Assembly (NCBI RefSeq): GCF_022539255.1 | Contig: NZ_JAKZBV010000001.1 | Coordinates: forward strand, 496,001 to 560,000 | Origin: Sinomonas terrae | Lineage (GTDB): Bacteria; Actinomycetota; Actinomycetes; Actinomycetales; Micrococcaceae | DNA length: 64,000 nt | Reading direction: 5' to 3' | Shown: positions 25,620 through 33,611 of the stretch, in pieces | Layout of the letters: every line of letters begins with the position of its first letter | Position numbering within the stretch: position 1 is the first letter of the stretch | The notes under the pieces: generated by a model | The model's input: the letters and a program-made list of their open reading frames with translations, nothing else | Database searches by the model: none | What the model was told of the DNA's origin: nothing | Translations under genes and position numbers: made by a program

Positions 25620-26297
25620 TCAGGCCCCGACAGCGGCCAGGAGTTGGCGTTCGGCCCGGTCGAGGTAGTCGGCCATGAGCTCCGCGGCCTCGGCGGGGTT
25701 GCCGGCCTCGAGGAGCTCGACGATCCGGGCGTTGTCCTCGACATACGGCGCGTGGAACCGCGGATCGGAGCCCATGGTCGCGAACACGAGGCGCATCTCG
25801 GCGAGGATCTGCTCCATGAGGCTGTCGAGGCGCTCGCTCCCGGCGCGGGCGACGAGCGCCCGGTGGAACTCCTGGTTCGCGTTCGCCATCGCAGGCACGT
25901 CCCCGACTTCGGCGGCCTTCCGGGCTTGGCGCACGATCTTCCCCAAGTGCTGGGTCGGGCCAGAGGGCGACCACAGGAGCGACGCCGGCTCGACGAGCCG
26001 GCGGGCACGGTAGATCTCGCGGATGTCGTCCGGTGTGGGGTGGGAGACGAAGACACCGCGATTGGGGATGCGGGTGACGACGCGCTCGGCGTGCAGCGTC
26101 GCGAACGCCTCGCGCAGGGTGTTGCGGGATACGCCGAGCGCCTCGCGCAGGGCCTCTTCGGCGAGTTTGGCGCCGGGGGCAAGGTCGCCGTCGGCGATCC
26201 GCTGGCGAAGCTGTGCGGCGACCCAGGTGCTCGTCTCGGCGTGCTTCGTGCTCCGCGCCTGCGCACGCAGACTGGCCAGAACCCCCTCGGATGTCAT
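25620..26297 (-). CDS. GntR-family (FCD) regulator, predicted 5-oxoproline regulator
   Basis: A 225-aa protein: winged helix (QRIADGDLAPGAKLAEEALREALGVSRNTLREAF as the DNA-binding part, residues about 30-80) and an FCD domain (about 95-215, NQEFHRALVARAGSERL). It lies immediately upstream of the DUF969 operon on the same strand. Two near-identical TTGTTNAACAA palindromes in that promoter and one in the pxpA promoter are the best candidates for its sites. The ligand is probably 5-oxoproline or glutamate, by context only. Confidence 0.88.
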   Translation of the reverse strand: MTSEGVLASLRAQARSTKHAETSTWVAAQLRQRIADGDLAPGAKLAEEALREALGVSRNTLREAFATLHAERVVTRIPNRGVFVSHPTPDDIREIYRARRLVEPASLLWSPSGPTQHLGKIVRQARKAAEVGDVPAMANANQEFHRALVARAGSERLDSLMEQILAEMRLVFATMGSDPRFHAPYVEDNARIVELLEAGNPAEAAELMADYLDRAERQLLAAVGA

Positions 26298-26335
26298 GGC
26301 TCCACCCTAATGGCGGTCAGGGGTGTGGCCCCCGA

Positions 26336-27256
26336 TCACAGCTCGGCGGGCTTCCACGCCCGTCCGGCCTCGATGAGGATCTTCCGCATGGCTGTCCCGG
26401 CTGGAGTGAGCCGCTCCCCCCGCCGGTGGGCCAGCACGATGCGCCGGGACGGCGGCTTCGGCGAGACGACCCTGAGGACCCGGGTGTCATTCCGGAGGCT
26501 GTAGAGCGAGAGTCTGGGCACCAGGGCGATGCCCATGCCGACGGCGACCATGGCCTGCGCTTCCTGGTAGCTGCGGGCTTCGAAGGTGACGATCGGGTCG
26601 AATCCGGCCGCCTCGCAGGCTGTCTGGAGCAGGGCGAGGACGTTGGGCGAGGTCCGGATGATCCATGGCTCGTGCCTGAGCTCGTCCATCCGGACCGTTG
26701 ACCGGTCGGCGAGTGGATGGCCGGCGGGCACGAGGAGGACGTTCGGGTCGCGGAAGATCAGCTCGCTGCTCAGGCCGGTCGCAGAGGTGCCGTCGGAGCC
26801 GTCTCGGTCCCAGGTGATCGCCAGCTCGATCTCCCTCGCCTCGAGCAGATGTTCCAGACCCGAGAGCTGGGCGCTGTGGATCCGCAGGTCTACGCCCGGG
26901 TGGCGCTCCCGGAAGGCCGAGATCGCCGTGGGAAGGAATGACTCGGTGACTGTCGGGATCGTCCCGAGCCGGAGCCTGCCCGAGTTGAGCCCGGCGAGGT
27001 CGCGCAGCTCCTCGTGCGCGGCGGAGACGATCCGCTCGATCTTCTCGGCGTGGCGTACGACGGCGTTCCCCGCCTCGGTCAGGGTCACGCCCCTTGGGCG
27101 GCGCTCGATGAGGGGTTGGCCCGCCTCGTCCTCCAGCTGGCCGACCTGCTGCGAGACAGCGGAGACCGTGTAGTTGAGGGCCGCGGCCGCCGCCGTCAAA
27201 GAGCCTGTCCGGGCGACTTCGACCAGCACGAGCATGCGCCTGATGTCCATTCCCAT
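26336..27256 (-). CDS. LysR-family transcriptional regulator
   Basis: A 306-aa LTTR: N-terminal winged helix (VEVARTGSLTAAAAALNYTVSAVSQQVGQLE) and a periplasmic-binding-like effector domain (about 95-300). It is divergent from the PrpF/MFS/TcuA cluster, with an inverted repeat of LysR-box type between them. By analogy with TcuR it should activate that cluster in response to a tricarboxylic acid; this is inferred. An ATG two codons later is possible, but spacing to AGGA favours 27256. Confidence 0.9.
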   Translation of the reverse strand: MGMDIRRMLVLVEVARTGSLTAAAAALNYTVSAVSQQVGQLEDEAGQPLIERRPRGVTLTEAGNAVVRHAEKIERIVSAAHEELRDLAGLNSGRLRLGTIPTVTESFLPTAISAFRERHPGVDLRIHSAQLSGLEHLLEAREIELAITWDRDGSDGTSATGLSSELIFRDPNVLLVPAGHPLADRSTVRMDELRHEPWIIRTSPNVLALLQTACEAAGFDPIVTFEARSYQEAQAMVAVGMGIALVPRLSLYSLRNDTRVLRVVSPKPPSRRIVLAHRRGERLTPAGTAMRKILIEAGRAWKPAEL

Positions 27257-27274
27257 GCGTCGATCCTACAGCAT

Positions 27275-27303
27275 AGCTAAAGGAGACTTCAGAAACTTTA
27301 GCT
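27275..27303. promoter_or_regulatory. Predicted LysR binding site
   Basis: AGCTAAAG (27275-27282) and CTTTAGCT (27296-27303) form a perfect 8-bp inverted repeat with a 13-bp spacer. It is centred in the 108-bp gap between the divergent LysR gene and the PrpF-like gene, matching the usual T-N11-A-type LTTR recognition layout. Confidence 0.7.
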
Positions 27304-27364
27304 GGTTCAAATCCTCCTCGCACTTCAGGCTTGATCTGGAAGGAATCAGTCAAAGGAGTCGCCG

Positions 27365-28555
27365 TTGAATCCGAATCCAACAGAGGCCATGCTCGACATC
27401 GCGGGAGCATGGGTGCGAGGAGGCACGAGCAAGTGCTGGATCTTCGCCGCCGAGGCGGTGGAGGCCGCCCATCTGGACCTCGATGTCCTGCTGGAGAACG
27501 CCCTTGGATCGGGCGATCGCCGACAGGTCGACGGCGTCGGCGGCGCCACCTCGACCACATCGAAGGTCGCGGTCGTCTCCCGCTCTGCCCAACCGGGCGC
27601 GGATGTCGACTACCTCTTCGGGCAGGTGGGAATCGAGGACCGCGTGGTCGAGTGGGGCAGCAACTGTGGAAACTGTGCCACAGCCGTCGGCCTCTACGCC
27701 GTCCAGGAGGGCCTTGTCGCCATCGAGGGGGAGACGACGACCGTACGCCTGCGCAACATCAATACAGGCGCAGCCCTGCAAGTCGCGGTCGCGACGCCGG
27801 GCGGCCTCGCCCCCCGCGCGGGGCAGGCCCTCGTGCCCGGCGTCGGATCGGGCGGAGTGCCGGTCGAGCTGACGTTCCACGGTCCGTTCGACTTCGCGGG
27901 AGCCTTCCCCACCGGCCAGGCGCGCGAACTCGTCAGGGCCGGCGAGGTGGCCGCCGAGGCGACCATCGTCAAGGCCGGGGCGCCGGCGATCCTCATCGAC
28001 GCGCACAGCGTCGGGATGACCGGGACCGAAAGCGCCCGGGACATCGCGGGGATGCTGCCCATGCTGACAGGCTTCCGGGCCGCTGGTGCGGTGCTGCACG
28101 GCCTGATCCAGCCGGGCGAGCCCGCCCCGAACGCGGTGCCCAAGACGGGCGTCGTCGGACCGGCGACGGACTACCGCGCCTCGGACGGAACCCTTATCCG
28201 GGCCCAGGACTACGACGTGGCGGTGCGGATGCTCTCCATGCACGCAGCCCACCCGGCGATCGGGCTGACCTCGGCGGTGGCAGTCGCCACGGCTGCGGCC
28301 ACCCCCGGGACCGTCGTGCACTCCTCCGCGTGCAGCCGTGGGAACAGGCTGCGGATCGGCACCCTCTCGGGGGTCGTCGAGGTGGAATGGACGACCTCCG
28401 AGGACGGCAGCATCGAAGGCGTGTCCCTGCACCGGGCCGCACGCAGGCTCGCCACCGCGATCCTGCACGTGCCGACCGCAGCCGACCCCCGGCTCATCAA
28501 GGCAGCCGCAGGGGATTCCAAGGCATCGACGGCCAAGCTCGCCGTCCCAGCCTAG
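27365..28555 (+). CDS. PrpF-family isomerase (aconitate/methylaconitate-type)
   Basis: A 396-aa protein of the PrpF/DapF-fold family. Signatures: WVRGGTSKCWIF near residue 16, QVDGVGGATSTTSKVAVVS near 56, and SNCGNCATAVG near 100. PrpF members move the double bond in 2-methylaconitate, methylitaconate, trans-aconitate or 4-oxalomesaconate. Next to a TcuA-like dehydrogenase, cis/trans-aconitate isomerisation is the best guess. TTG start supported by AAAGGAG at 27353-27359; the next ATG (27392) lacks a ribosome site. Confidence 0.87.
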   Translation: MNPNPTEAMLDIAGAWVRGGTSKCWIFAAEAVEAAHLDLDVLLENALGSGDRRQVDGVGGATSTTSKVAVVSRSAQPGADVDYLFGQVGIEDRVVEWGSNCGNCATAVGLYAVQEGLVAIEGETTTVRLRNINTGAALQVAVATPGGLAPRAGQALVPGVGSGGVPVELTFHGPFDFAGAFPTGQARELVRAGEVAAEATIVKAGAPAILIDAHSVGMTGTESARDIAGMLPMLTGFRAAGAVLHGLIQPGEPAPNAVPKTGVVGPATDYRASDGTLIRAQDYDVAVRMLSMHAAHPAIGLTSAVAVATAAATPGTVVHSSACSRGNRLRIGTLSGVVEVEWTTSEDGSIEGVSLHRAARRLATAILHVPTAADPRLIKAAAGDSKASTAKLAVPA

Positions 28556-28649
28556 AAGGGCTCCCCCGGAGCAGCCCTGCCTTCAATCCATCGACTACCC
28601 CTAGGCGGCGGCGAAAATGTCGCCGACCATTTCTATCAAGGAGGATAGA

Positions 28650-30044
28650 TTGCTCACCCCATCCATGACGGCAGCACGGCTGGACCGTCTTCCCATCACC
28701 AAGGCGCACAAGATCGCCCTGGTGACCCTGTCCTTCGTGTTCCTCTTCGAGTTCGGAGACTTGAACACCTTCGCGTACGTCGCTCCGGCGCTCGCCAAGC
28801 ACCTCAAGTTCTCGGTCCAGGACATTGCTGTGGTCACCTCGGCCGCGTTCCTGGGAATGGCCGTCGGCGCCATCTTCGGCGGCCGGGTCTCGGACATGAT
28901 CGGACGCAAACGCGCGCTGCTGTATTCGACCCTGATGTTCTCGGTCTTCTCCCTCCTCAACGCGGCTGGGTTCAATGTGCCGACCTTCATCGTTTTCCGC
29001 TTCCTGACCGGGGTGGGCCTCTCGGCGATGGTCGTCGCCGCCACGACCTACATCTCGGAGGTCATGCCGGCCCCACGGCGCGGGCGCATGCAGTCCGCCG
29101 TCATGGCAGTCGGTCTGGCCGGTATCCCGTTCATGTCGTTCTCGGCCAGGGGGATCGTCCCGATCGGCAGCGAGAGCTGGCGTCTGGTCTTCGTCCTCGG
29201 CTCGGCCGCGCTGCTGGCCGTCCCGGCCCTGCTTCTCCTGCCCGAGAGCCCTCGCTGGCTCGTCCACAAGGACCGCCTGCAGGCCGCCGAGGCCGTCATC
29301 GCACGGCTTGAGCGTCTGGCCGGTCCCCTCGCACCCCTCGAGGAGACGACCGCGGCCGTGTCGGCGACGCAGCCCAAACTCGGGTATCGGCACCTCTTCC
29401 GCGGCCGGACTGGACGCACGACGCTGTTCCTCGCCGTCGTGTGGATCTTCCAGACGCTCGGCTTCTACGGCTTCGTGGCCTGGGTCCCCACCCTCCTCGC
29501 GCAGCACGGCTTCAGCGTCGCAGAGTCCCTGGGCTTCTCCGCCCTGACCACCATCGGCGCCGTTCCCGGAGCGCTGCTGGCGTGGCCGGTCACGGACCGC
29601 CTCGGGCGCAAGGTTCCCCTCGTCGTCGTCTCCCTCGCCACCGCAGCCAGCGGTCTGGCCTACGGGCTGACCTTCAACCCCGTGGCGATCGTCGCCTTCG
29701 GCTTCTGCGTGAACCTCCTGATCCAGACCTTTGCCACCCTGCTCTACGCGTACAGCCCGGAGCTGTTCCCGACCGGGCTGCGCAATGCCGGCCACGGCCT
29801 CGTCTATGGAACAGGGCGCCTCGCGAACATCTTCGGCCCCATGATCGTCGCGGCGATCTTCGCGGGAATGGGCTACCAGGCCGTCTTCGTCTACATCGCA
29901 GCCTGCTGGCTCGTCGTCGCCCTCGCGATCGCCTTCTTCGGGCCCCGCACCGGAAAGCAGCCGCTCGAGGCCCTCTCGCAGGAGACCGTGGAGACGGTGA
30001 GCGCACCGAAGCCCGGCACGCGCACGGAATCCTCCCCGGCCTGA
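28650..30044 (+). CDS. MFS transporter, predicted tricarboxylate importer
   Basis: A 464-aa 12-helix permease of the metabolite:H+ symporter branch. It has the loop 2-3 motif GGRVSDMIGRKRALL and its repeat TDRLGRKVPL. A textbook AAGGAGGA at 28638-28645 lies 4 nt before a TTG at 28650, so translation likely begins there (MLTPSMTAARLDRL) rather than at the upstream ATG (28617). It lies between PrpF-like and TcuA-like genes, and so probably imports tricarballylate, aconitate or a related acid. Confidence 0.87.
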   Translation: MLTPSMTAARLDRLPITKAHKIALVTLSFVFLFEFGDLNTFAYVAPALAKHLKFSVQDIAVVTSAAFLGMAVGAIFGGRVSDMIGRKRALLYSTLMFSVFSLLNAAGFNVPTFIVFRFLTGVGLSAMVVAATTYISEVMPAPRRGRMQSAVMAVGLAGIPFMSFSARGIVPIGSESWRLVFVLGSAALLAVPALLLLPESPRWLVHKDRLQAAEAVIARLERLAGPLAPLEETTAAVSATQPKLGYRHLFRGRTGRTTLFLAVVWIFQTLGFYGFVAWVPTLLAQHGFSVAESLGFSALTTIGAVPGALLAWPVTDRLGRKVPLVVVSLATAASGLAYGLTFNPVAIVAFGFCVNLLIQTFATLLYAYSPELFPTGLRNAGHGLVYGTGRLANIFGPMIVAAIFAGMGYQAVFVYIAACWLVVALAIAFFGPRTGKQPLEALSQETVETVSAPKPGTRTESSPA

Positions 30045-30119
30045 CCGCCACCACAGAACCCACACCAGTCCGGCGCTGCCCTGCGCGGCAGCGCCGGATG
30101 CAATGAAAGGCACACACTC

Positions 30120-31613
30120 TTGAGCGAGTCCAAAACACCCAAGAACCCGAACAAGGCCGCGGACGTCATCGTCGTCGGGGGAGGCAACGCTGCCTTCACC
30201 GCGGCACACGCAGCAGCAGTGCGCGGCCGGAAGGTCCTGCTCCTGGAGAAGGCGCCGCGGGAGCTCTTCGGCGGAAACAGCTACTACACCGCCGGAGCCA
30301 CGCGCATCGCCCATGAAGGACTAGCCGACCTGGCGGACTTCATCGAACCCGACGAACGCCACGCGCGAACAGAAGTTCCGCCCTATACGCCTGCGGACTA
30401 CACGCGGGACATGGAGAAGGTCACCAGCGGCCGCAACGACCCTGACCTGACGCAGGCCCTGGTCAACGAGGCCGGACCCGGTCTGCGCTGGCTGAACTCC
30501 CTCGGCCTGAAGTATCGCCTGATGTACGAGCGCCAGGCCTACGAGCGCCACGACGGCACGTACCTGTTCTGGGGCGGCCTGCACGTCGGAAACGTCGGCG
30601 GTGGGGAAGGGCTCATGCACGACCACCTCAAGGTCGCCGAACGGCTCGGCACCGAGGTGCGCTACAGCCAGGACGTCTTCGACCTCCTCGTCGAGGACGG
30701 GGCCGTGAGGGGAGTCAGGGCCCGGCAGCAGGACGGCACCGTGCAGGAGCTGTTCGCAGAGTCCGTGATCCTGGCCTCAGGCGGGTTCGAAGCGAACAGG
30801 GAGCTGCGTCGTGAACACCTGGGCCCAGGCTGGGAGAACGCCAAGGTCAGGGGCACTCCCTTCAATACCGGCCAGATGCTAACGGCCGCCCTCGAGCTCG
30901 GCGCGGCGAAGGGAGGGGACTGGGGATCCTGCCACTCCACCCAGTGGGACGCCTTCACGCCGGGGAACGAATCCAACCGGGAGCTGACCAACAGGCTCAC
31001 GCGGCAGAGCTACCCCCTCGGCATCATCGTCAACAGCCGAGGCGAACGGTTCGTCGACGAGGGAGAAGACTTCAGGAACTACACCTACGCGAAGTTCGGC
31101 AAGGACATCCTCGAGCAGCCCGGTTCGATCGCCTACCAGATCTTCGATGCCGCCCTGCGGCCGATGCTGCGCTCGGAGGAATACGAGATGCCCGGCGTCT
31201 CGGTCGAGACGGCCGACACCCTCGAGGAGCTCGCCGAGCGGATCGGCCTGGACCCGGAGGCCCTGGCCAAGACGGTCAATGACTACAACAACTCCATCGA
31301 CCCCTCGATCCCCTTCGACCCCAACATCAAGGACGGGCGCAGGGCGAACACGACCCCAGTGAAGAGCAACTGGGCCACGCCCCTGGCCACCGGACCCTTC
31401 TACGCCTACCCGGTCACCTGCGGGATCACCTTCACCTTCGGCGGCTTGAAGTCAGACACGCAGGGACGGGTCATCGACACCGCCGGCGATCACATCCCGG
31501 GGCTCTACGTCTGCGGCGAGATGCTCGGGGGCCTCTTCGCCGGTAACTACCCGGGAGGCTCAGGACTCGCGGCCGGCGTTGTCTTCGGCCGCCGCGCAGG
31601 CTCGATCGCCTGA
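30120..31613 (+). CDS. tcuA: FAD-dependent tricarballylate dehydrogenase-like protein
   Basis: A 497-aa flavoprotein of the succinate dehydrogenase/fumarate reductase family. FAD site VIVVGGGNAAFTAAHAAAVRG at the N-terminus, FGGNSYYTAGATR near 46, and the C-terminal FAD-closing GLYVCGEMLGGLFAGNYPGG. Overall pattern fits TcuA, which oxidises tricarballylate to cis-aconitate. TcuA needs TcuB to pass electrons on, and no tcuB is present here. Start TTG with GAAAGG upstream. The assignment to tricarballylate rather than another acid is inferred. Confidence 0.85.
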   Translation: MSESKTPKNPNKAADVIVVGGGNAAFTAAHAAAVRGRKVLLLEKAPRELFGGNSYYTAGATRIAHEGLADLADFIEPDERHARTEVPPYTPADYTRDMEKVTSGRNDPDLTQALVNEAGPGLRWLNSLGLKYRLMYERQAYERHDGTYLFWGGLHVGNVGGGEGLMHDHLKVAERLGTEVRYSQDVFDLLVEDGAVRGVRARQQDGTVQELFAESVILASGGFEANRELRREHLGPGWENAKVRGTPFNTGQMLTAALELGAAKGGDWGSCHSTQWDAFTPGNESNRELTNRLTRQSYPLGIIVNSRGERFVDEGEDFRNYTYAKFGKDILEQPGSIAYQIFDAALRPMLRSEEYEMPGVSVETADTLEELAERIGLDPEALAKTVNDYNNSIDPSIPFDPNIKDGRRANTTPVKSNWATPLATGPFYAYPVTCGITFTFGGLKSDTQGRVIDTAGDHIPGLYVCGEMLGGLFAGNYPGGSGLAAGVVFGRRAGSIA

Positions 31614-31718
31614 CCACGACCTCCGGCGCCGGCACGCATGGGAGAACTCGCAACAAGCACCTCGAAAGCCGAGGGCCGGCGCCGGAACCCCTCTCCCGAC
31701 GATCTCGCACTTCGGTCT

Positions 31719-31765
31719 CGGGTACGGATACTCCGGGTACGGATATTCCGGGTACGGATACTCCG
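31719..31765 (+). repeat. 15-bp tandem repeat between convergent genes
   Basis: Three copies of CGGGTACGGATA(C/T)TC in the 159-bp gap between tcuA and the biotin carboxylase gene. The middle copy has one T for C. No stable hairpin or gene is seen in this gap. Confidence 0.85.
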
Positions 31766-31772
31766 GGGTCGC

Positions 31773-33563
31773 CTACTCGATCGTCGTGAGAACAGCTCCC
31801 GGAACGACGGCGTCCCCCGCCGCCACTGCGTGCTCGCCGAGGGTCCCAGCGCGGTGGGCTTGCACGGTCGTCTCCATCTTCATCGCTTCGACGACGACGA
31901 CGCCGGTCCCCGCCTCGACTGCCTCACCCGGGCCGACGAGCCACTTCACCACGGTGCCGCCCATGTGCGCCGTGAGGTTCGCGGCCGAGGCACCATCCAA
32001 CGCCGCGCCCGAGGCGCGGGCGGCGCCGTCGTCCGCCGCCGTCGTCGTGCGCTCGCCGGTGCCCGCGCCGGCCCCGCGGGTTGCGGCGCCCACGGCCAAC
32101 CCCGCGAACAGCGCCTCGGGGACGCCGAGGGAGACGCGGCGTCCGTCGACGTCGATGGCGAAGGTTCGGCGCCCGCTTTCCGGCGCGGCGGGGCTGAACT
32201 CGGGGTTCGCGGCGAGCTCGGAGGCGAACTCGGACTCGATCCACGTCGTGTACACGCCGAGCTCGTCCTCCGCTGCGAAGGCGGGGCTGTCCACGACGGC
32301 CCTATCGAACGGGAGGACGGTCGCGAGGCCGTGGATCTCGAATTCACGGAGGGCGCGCCGGGCGCGGCGGAGGGCCTGCTGCCGGTCGGCGCCCCACACG
32401 ACGAGCTTGGCGAGCAGCGAGTCGAACTGCCCGGGCACCACGGAGCCGTCGCGAACGCCCGAGTCCACCCGAACTCCGGGACCCGTCGGCGCCGCAAAGC
32501 GGGTCACGGTCCCCGGCGAGGGCAGGAAGCCTCGCCCGGGATCCTCGGCGTTGATCCGGAACTCGATCGCGTGGCCGCGCGGCTCGGGATCCTCGAGGAC
32601 GGGCAGGAGGCCGCCGTCCGCGATCATAAGCTGCGCGGCGACGAGGTCGACGCCGGACGTCTCCTCGGTGATCGGGTGCTCGACCTGGAGGCGCGTGTTA
32701 ACCTCGAGGAAGCTCAGGGTGCCGGTGCCGTCGAGGAGATACTCGACGGTCCCGGCGCCGACGTAGCCCGCCTCGCGGCAGATCGCCTTGGCCGACTCGT
32801 GGACGCGGGCCCGCTGCTCGGAGGTGAGGAACGGCGCGGGGGCCTCCTCCACGAGCTTCTGATGCCGCCGCTGGAGCGAGCAGTCCCGGGTCCCGACCAC
32901 GACGACGTTCCCGTGCGTGTCCGCGAGAACCTGCGCCTCGATGTGCCGCGGACGGTCGAGGAACTTCTCGACGAAGCACTCCTCGCGCCCGAACGCCGCC
33001 CGGGATTCCCGGACGGCCGAATCGAAGGATTCCTCGATCTCGCCCATCGTGCGGGCGACCTTGAGCCCGCGGCCGCCGCCGCCGAACGCCGCCTTGATCG
33101 CGACCGGCAGGCCGTGCTCCCGAGCGAACTCGCGCACTTCCTCCGCGCTCGCCACCGGCCCGTCGCTGCCCGGTGCGAGGGGCGCACCGGCACGGACGGC
33201 GACTGCACGCGCGCTGACCTTGTCGCCGAGGAGCCGGATGGTCTCGGGGGAGGGGCCGATCCACGTGAGACCAGCGTCCAGGACCGCCTGGGCGAAATCG
33301 GCGTTCTCGGACAGGAAGCCGTAGCCGGGGTGGACGGCGTCGGCGCCTGTTCGCGCCGCGACAGCGAGGATCTTCTCGGCGTTGAGGTACGTCTCGGCCG
33401 GGGACGTGCCGCCGAGCGCGTACGCCTCGCTGCAGACTGAGACGTGCAGTGCGTCCGCGTCCTGGTCGGCGTAGACGGCCACGCTTTCGAGGCCCGCATC
33501 GTCGCAGGCGCGGGCCACGCGGACGGCGATCTCGCCGCGGTTGGCGATGAGGACTTTACGCAT
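31773..33563 (-). CDS. accC: Biotin carboxylase with C-terminal biotin carrier domain
   Basis: A 596-aa protein. Biotin carboxylase N-domain (MRKVLIANRGEIAVRVARAC), ATP-grasp with AAFGGGGRGLKV near 165, and a C-terminal biotinyl domain with VEAMKMETTV (biotin on the Lys) about 35 residues from the end. It is the last gene of the pxpA-pxpBC operon. Genes of this type commonly cluster with the prokaryotic 5-oxoprolinase. No carboxyltransferase subunit is nearby, so its carboxylation substrate is unclear. A Ala/Thr-rich stretch precedes the biotinyl domain. Confidence 0.92.
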   Translation of the reverse strand: MRKVLIANRGEIAVRVARACDDAGLESVAVYADQDADALHVSVCSEAYALGGTSPAETYLNAEKILAVAARTGADAVHPGYGFLSENADFAQAVLDAGLTWIGPSPETIRLLGDKVSARAVAVRAGAPLAPGSDGPVASAEEVREFAREHGLPVAIKAAFGGGGRGLKVARTMGEIEESFDSAVRESRAAFGREECFVEKFLDRPRHIEAQVLADTHGNVVVVGTRDCSLQRRHQKLVEEAPAPFLTSEQRARVHESAKAICREAGYVGAGTVEYLLDGTGTLSFLEVNTRLQVEHPITEETSGVDLVAAQLMIADGGLLPVLEDPEPRGHAIEFRINAEDPGRGFLPSPGTVTRFAAPTGPGVRVDSGVRDGSVVPGQFDSLLAKLVVWGADRQQALRRARRALREFEIHGLATVLPFDRAVVDSPAFAAEDELGVYTTWIESEFASELAANPEFSPAAPESGRRTFAIDVDGRRVSLGVPEALFAGLAVGAATRGAGAGTGERTTTAADDGAARASGAALDGASAANLTAHMGGTVVKWLVGPGEAVEAGTGVVVVEAMKMETTVQAHRAGTLGEHAVAAGDAVVPGAVLTTIE

Positions 33564-33594
33564 CGGTGTTCCTTAGATGGATCGGTGTTCCTTA
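33562..33594. repeat. Duplicated ribosome-site segment at the accC start
   Basis: ATCGGTGTTCCTTA occurs at 33562-33575 and 33581-33594 (19-bp period). On the minus strand each copy carries TAAGGAAC-type ribosome site, the nearer one directly before the ATG. It is a recent-looking tandem duplication. Confidence 0.8.
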
Positions 33595-33611
33595 AGCGGT
33601 TTGCGTACGTA

